From Marisa cornuarietis (lineage: Eukaryota > Mollusca > Gastropoda > Architaenioglossa > Ampullariidae): DNA of 64,000 nt. The stretch's first letter is position 1; each line of letters starts with the position of its first letter. Made by a program: the position numbers and the translations under genes. This document shows positions 58,760 to 64,000 of the stretch, piece after piece. The notes under the pieces were generated by a model. It worked only from the letters and a program-made list of their open reading frames with translations. It was not told where the DNA came from and ran no database searches. The DNA lies in contig SMMW01000622.1 of assembly GCA_004794655.1 (NCBI GenBank), forward strand, positions 3,533,501 through 3,597,500. The letters run 5' to 3'.

Positions 58760-60730
58760 TGTGTGTATAACGTGCGTCTTGTAAGGTTTATTCATTTGTG
58801 AAGTCTGTATTATCGTAAAATTTCTACATCGTTATTGCTATTATATTTATTATTTTCTTCCTTATTACTATTATTATTTTTTTTGTTTGTTTTTTGTCAC
58901 GCTGACATGTTTTGCAACTGTTTATTGTCGTTTATTTTCTTAGCTTTCTTGAAAGTGTTCTTTGATCCAAGATGACGCAACAAATAACTTCCAGACTCTA
59001 TTTTGTTGTTGAGGATTCTTGTAGTTAAGTGTTTTACAGTTTTCGAATCAATTAATTTGAGCTTTTTCCGTGTGTCTCAATTTATATTTTAAAACTATTA
59101 GACCAGAGTTATCAGTGTCAAAAGGGACAGAATCCTCATTACTGTGCTGCTGCGCTCGGCTTCTCCGGTTTCTCTCGAATAACAACAGGGTAGATAACAT
59201 GGATACGTTGATGTATTGTGAAATCCTGGTGACATGGTAATGCTCTCTCCTTTGGAAGCTAAATTATGCAAACTGCAGGACCCGACCGTGCACGCAAAAC
59301 CATTATATCATAGTTAACACCAGGAAATCCAGCACGTGCGTTATCGCGTCGGGAACGGTCAGTCCACAAACATCGCTGGAGTCGGTTGATTCCAGACGGC
59401 GGCTCGCAGCGGAAGAGTCTGGCGTAGAGTGCTGCACGGTGCCCCGCCCTTCTGTCTGCTGCAGCGGGTATCATGCATGTCATGCTGTCACGTGTCACCA
59501 GCATCTGATAGGACGCAATGAAAGTTATCGATCGTCGCTCAAACACTGATCTGGGACGACGACGACAACGAGATACCCCGGTGGCTGACTGACAGATGTG
59601 ACCAGAATTTTAACTAAGATATTTTTACTGTGCGTTGTAAACAAGGTTCTTTTTATGTTCGGTCGCACCGATGCGATCCTACTTGCACTCATCTGTCGCG
59701 ATATTAAGAATTTGTATTTACAATTTTTGCTTTCTTATTCTGATGTTTTAAATATTTACTCACGTGTACTAAGAATGACTGCGTGCTACGTGAGTAGCTG
59801 ATTATGTATCAAGACGCAACATTCAGTCACTTCGGGAGGGCACTCTATATTTTGCCCCACGCTTAGTCAAAAATTGTGAAAGGTTGCAAAAAAGTCCCTT
59901 TAAATAATTGTTTAAATTTTGGCATTCTAAGCCTACAAAGCACACAAGTAAATCTTGCCTTACATCGGCATTTAAAAGAACATTTTAATGCGAGAGGTTT
60001 TGTTGTTTTATCTTGTTTGCTGACATCACACAACGCTATCAGTGCAAGAGACATTATCATATAGATTGAAGTATAAGGCTAAGTGGTAAACATGTAACAA
60101 AACTTGACAAACACTTCTGGCTCTGTCGTGTCCACTGCAAGTCAGTGCAGGTGTATTTTGTCTTTTTTCTTCCTTCCTTTCTACATTCGTACCTTCTTTC
60201 CTCGTTATCTTTCTTTTTATTAACTTTTTCTCTTATTTTGTGTTTGTTTTTGTCGTTTGCTGTACTACAACTTGTGTTAGCCTTATTCATCTGTTACAAT
60301 CATAGTGGTAGAAGCGTGTGATCACCACGTGACATCAGCAGTCTAGCGAGTGCGCCGACTAAAGTGCTAGCTCGGATGTGAGTCATCATAGTTTTCTGAC
60401 TGATAAGTCACACCGTAAGCACCGTATGCAACACGGTACAAAGTTCTGAACGAACGGGGTCATTATTTTAACCCTTTATTATTCATATTACTAAATGAAG
60501 CAACGATATCAACTTTACACATGTAAATACCTTTGTGAATAGTTTTACACACACACACACACACAGAGAGAGATGTGCGCACTCACACATACACACAAAT
60601 ACTCTCTCTCTCTCTCTTCAAAGAGCAAATGTTTACTTTTCTAATGATGGAAGAAATCTTTGCTTGCTCTAGGCGGTCTCAGAAAACACTCCAACAACGA
60701 AGCGGTCAGTGATAAAATAATGGGAACTAC
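58760..60730. other. Intergenic, no gene supported
   Basis: AT-rich low complexity at 58840-58890 and a CA/GA/CT compound microsatellite at 60550-60618. No exon recognised. Confidence 0.4.
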
Positions 60731-61019
60731 TCCCTTTAATGCGAACCGCAAACAGTGACCTCGTGGTGACGCCATACCAAGCTCGCCTACCGGAGGCCTG
60801 TGCGCAACAGCTTAATAGAGAGATCGATGTGGGTTCTTGGGATACCAGACAGTGCACTTGTTTTCTCAGAGTCGGAGAGCCGCTTGCTAGTGTTTATTCT
60901 GTTTTCAGAAAGATTTCGCGTAATCTTGGAGCCGATAACAGACTGAACATTTTTCCAGCCAAAGTTTGCGCAAGGACAGTAGATGCATAATACATTTGGG
61001 TGCAGTCACCAATAACGTC

Positions 61020-61082
61020 TCCTCCATATATATATGTATAGTGTGTGTATGTGTGTGTGTATATATATATATACATCTACAT
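61020..61082. repeat. TA/GT compound microsatellite
   Basis: ATATATATATGTATAGTGTGTGT runs into TATATATATATATA. Confidence 0.85.
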
Positions 61083-61403
61083 GCATAGTCACACATAAAT
61101 ATCTTGAAGGAGAGAGAGAGCGATGCAAAAAGAGAGAAAAAGTGCACATATAATTATTAGAAATTATATAATGTCTGTTGATGTTTTGATTTCTCTGCAC
61201 AAACGGTATTTTCGTCTAGGCTCTCATTATTTTCACTGTCTCGCTCATTTGTTCTCAGCTCCGCGAGAGAGTTCGTCAACTGTCGTGGCTTTTGACTTTG
61301 CTCATTCCTTCTACAGGTGCTGCAGTCGCCAAGTACATTTGTTTCTCGAAAAGAGTCCCACGCAAAATTTAGTCTATCCGACAGTCATCGGCATTGCACG
61401 CAG

Positions 61404-61488
61404 CTGCACAGTCCGTCTCCTGCCGCACTGCACACCTCCGCAGTTCGTCTCCTATCGCGCTGCACTCCTAAACAGTTCTTCTCCTGCC
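61404..61488 (+). repeat. Short tandem repeat, three units
   Basis: Units of 24, 32 and 29 bp each begin CTGCAC and end near CGTCTCCTGCC, GTCTCCTATCG or CTTCTCCTGCC. The reading frames over it carry matching short peptide repeats. Confidence 0.6.
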
Positions 61489-62951
61489 AATTCCGTGGGC
61501 TGCGAGCCATGAGCTCAGCAAAATTGGTGGACATAAGGCTGACCTTCGTTCTAAGGGGTACGCCCACCCTCGTCTGTGGGAGACTGTGTAAATGACCGAC
61601 ATCCCCTGCAAGAATGATTATCACCCTGGTTCTGCTATTGCTACCCCAGGAATTCTTTCGTGAATCTCTAAACCACGAATCACATCCTACAACGTCTAGC
61701 CCCGATGAGAAAGGGAGGAAGGAAGGCAGGCAGGCATTTACAATTCTTTATTTACGAGGGTTATGGGATAGACAAAAGCGTAATTTCTTTACGTCTAGCT
61801 TTTGCCTCCAAAAAACGAGAAAATTACGTTAAACTGCTTGACTTCTAAGATTAAAAAATGAGAGAGAGAGAGGGAGAATAATAAGCGATTACAGCGTGGT
61901 TTTAACACAAATGGCCATGCACTATTGTTTTTGCCTTAGCAGTAATGTTCACGTCAGAGCGACGGTGGAATGATCAAATATTTTCTCATCGCAATGTCGA
62001 CTTTGCGCACCAGATAGTAATGCCTTTGCTTGAAGTATCTCTCATGGTGCATTTCGGCTGTTGTATTCCGCCCATTTTTATCTTTGACAACTCTACAAAG
62101 GTACTAGCTTCCATTTACTGCCTTTAGGTCTAAATTTTCTCTCGGACACATTCCTTTTTTTTGGAAGGGTTTTGTTTATGTTTGTCTAGCTACTTGGTTA
62201 TTACCATTGTGTTTTTCAGCTATGGTAGCCCAAACTCGACGTTAAGTCTCCTGTATGCACCGTATAACACTACACTTATTTATCACAGCAATAAGCCTAT
62301 TTTATGAACCACAATAGGTATCATCTTTTATTACGACAAAGTACATAGAACCCTTTATCACTTGGGAAACTTCTCAATGCATTGGAGAGGAGTCTTATTA
62401 TGCAGTTTGATTAAGAAAAACTACACTAAATGACCATTTTAAATCAGCGAAAGGCCAGCCAAAAAGTCTAAATCTCCTCAGTTAATGGCCTCTCACAGCG
62501 AACGCCCGGTATCTGCACACACGTCCTCTCATCCGCCGAAGAATTTGTATGACAAGCAGCCATGAGTTCTACTCAGCTTCAGGTTCTGTGGAAATGCCGG
62601 GGAATAATTCTTCGATCAACAGCAACAGAGATCAGGCGCGTCTGTCGTTTGCCTCCGCATCGAGGATTTTCGCTATCGCTACGAGCGATGTGCCGGACAG
62701 TCTGCGCCTCCTTACTGAGAGAGGGAAGGGTGAACGGGAGACCACTCGTATTGATTATCTCGTTTCCTTGCAGACCGTCGAACAAGAGCTTTTTTTTTCT
62801 TGCTGGATGACCCTCTTGACTCCACGACGCCATGCAAATGAAATCAAGTGTCACATTGTCAACATAGATTTCGATATCCCCGGCTTCTTGGCACTACTCC
62901 TGGTACTTGCCTTGTCTTGACTGATGACCTGAACCGGTCTAAAAAGATAGT

Positions 62952-63200
62952 CGGTGTTACTGAGATTGGGGTGTTAGCATACCAGTTTTAAAGTCGCTGG
63001 TAGGGCATGGGTTATTGAGGTTGGGTTGTTAGTGTCGGTTACATAGTTGTTTGGCTGCACCAGCGCTACTGAGGTTGCAGAGTTAGTTTTATATTTGTTT
63101 TGCTTTGCCAGTGTTTCTGAGACTGCAGATTTCGAGTTTCATATTTGCTTAGTCTGACCAACGTTACTAAGATTTTAATGTTAATGCTGCAGAAGCGTTC
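62952..63200 (+). repeat. Degenerate 50-60 bp minisatellite
   Basis: Five units start GTTACTGAGATTGGGG, GTTATTGAGGTTGGGT, CTACTGAGGTTGCAGA, TTTCTGAGACTGCAGA and GTTACTAAGATTTTAA, at about 62955, 63010, 63066, 63114 and 63164. Confidence 0.7.
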
Positions 63201-64000
63201 TTTGTACAGGTGCCGTTAGATCTGTCTGCACTTGCAGCATCAGTTTTAATTTTTTATGCTTCGAGTTGTCTATCGTTTCAGTCTGGAAAAAATAGCTACC
63301 CATAACCCTATCTTTATCTTTTTTTGGGGAGAGTGGGGGTTTCTTTCAGCAATGAGACATTCCGCTTGACAGCTTTGCTTCAGGTGTAGACGTATAGTTA
63401 GCTACTTTTTTGCTCTGATGGACCCAAATTTCCTTGACTAATTTCGTGTCCTAATTTTCTCAACCCATAAAGCTAAATAAACCTACATAAAGCGCGTTCT
63501 TGATTTATTCTGTTTTAGTTAAAGTTTAGATATGTAACAGCGTGAACACTTTCCCTTAAATGTATTACGACAAATTTTGTGGGGGAAAAAACATGTCGGA
63601 CGCGACCTACCTGGTCGTTTTACTTCTGAGACCTCGACTAATGGAATCGAGTCAGCATCAATTGACCTATGAGAAAGTAGGTCAGGCCCAGAAGCCCTGA
63701 CCTGACGCTTTCCTCGGGGACAGACTCAGACTGCGTTGCCCAAGCGAGCCAGATTACGGAGAATATTAGTGCGCAGTGTTATGAACTCAGACGCGAAAAG
63801 TAGTTCTTCATAACCATGCGCCACAAGCGGCCGGATGAGACAGACGTGAGAATGGATGAGGTCTGAAATAAATGAAAAATAGCGCCTCTGTGGCTGGAGT
63901 TAGGCCGACATTAAACCCGAGTCAGACGTTAAATTAAGTAGCTATAGCTGACGTTGTTAGTGATGAATATATTTTTGCCCTGAAACGTCGAACGGTCTTG
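63200..64000. other. Window end, no feature recognised
   Basis: No frame, repeat or RNA gene could be supported. Confidence 0.4.

Overview
The window reads as nuclear DNA of an invertebrate animal, most likely a mollusc and probably a gastropod. The evidence is indirect: one spliced host gene, several decayed non-LTR retrotransposons of kinds abundant in marine invertebrates, tRNA-derived SINEs, and dense microsatellites in AT-rich intergenic DNA. There are no operons, bacterial promoters or CRISPR arrays, and no tRNA gene or rRNA was recognised.

The only host gene recognised with confidence lies at 3287-6542 (+). It is the 3' eight coding exons of MRM1, the mitochondrial SpoU-family rRNA 2'-O-methyltransferase. 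All exon junctions join in frame and all three SpoU motifs can be read. One intron, at 5642-5993, appears to be GC-AG rather than GT-AG, and it falls exactly inside the motif 2 glycine codon. The 5' exon, with the start codon and mitochondrial targeting peptide, was not found. Just upstream, two 5'-truncated copies of one LINE lie head-out in inverted orientation (1-892 + and 1692-about 2690 -).

From about 6.6 kb to the end (57 kb) no host gene could be firmly identified, so this is intergenic DNA or a very long intron. It holds LINE 3' ends (18.4, 20.5, 36.9-37.4 kb); three decayed endonuclease-reverse transcriptase LINEs of different lineages, all on the minus strand (30.78-32.56, 42.29-44.26, 48.59-50.16 kb); tRNA-derived SINEs (14.7, 32.95, 34.67, 40.45, 41.65, 44.6, 45.9 kb); and several DNA-transposon derivatives. 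The latter include a 460-bp hAT MITE with an 8-bp target-site duplication (33632-34091), a pair of short MITEs sharing a central palindrome (15.3 and 16.1 kb), a MITE family with long TIRs (35.47, 54.14, part at 21.58 kb) and a foldback element (57.68-58.03 kb).

Tandem repeats include a 25-bp unit carrying ACGTCA cores (47.5 kb), alternating 18-mers readable as a hexapeptide repeat (21.77 kb), a two-type 45-bp array (38.8 kb), a 40-44 bp array (26.14 kb), a degenerate 50-60 bp array (62.95 kb), a long GATA tract (17.7 kb) and many CA/GT tracts. A few unassigned candidate exons are reported with low confidence; the best is a possible terminal exon at 29817-30098 followed by a polyadenylation signal. 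No clearly novel biological system was recognised; the best leads are the GC-AG intron and the MITE and minisatellite families.
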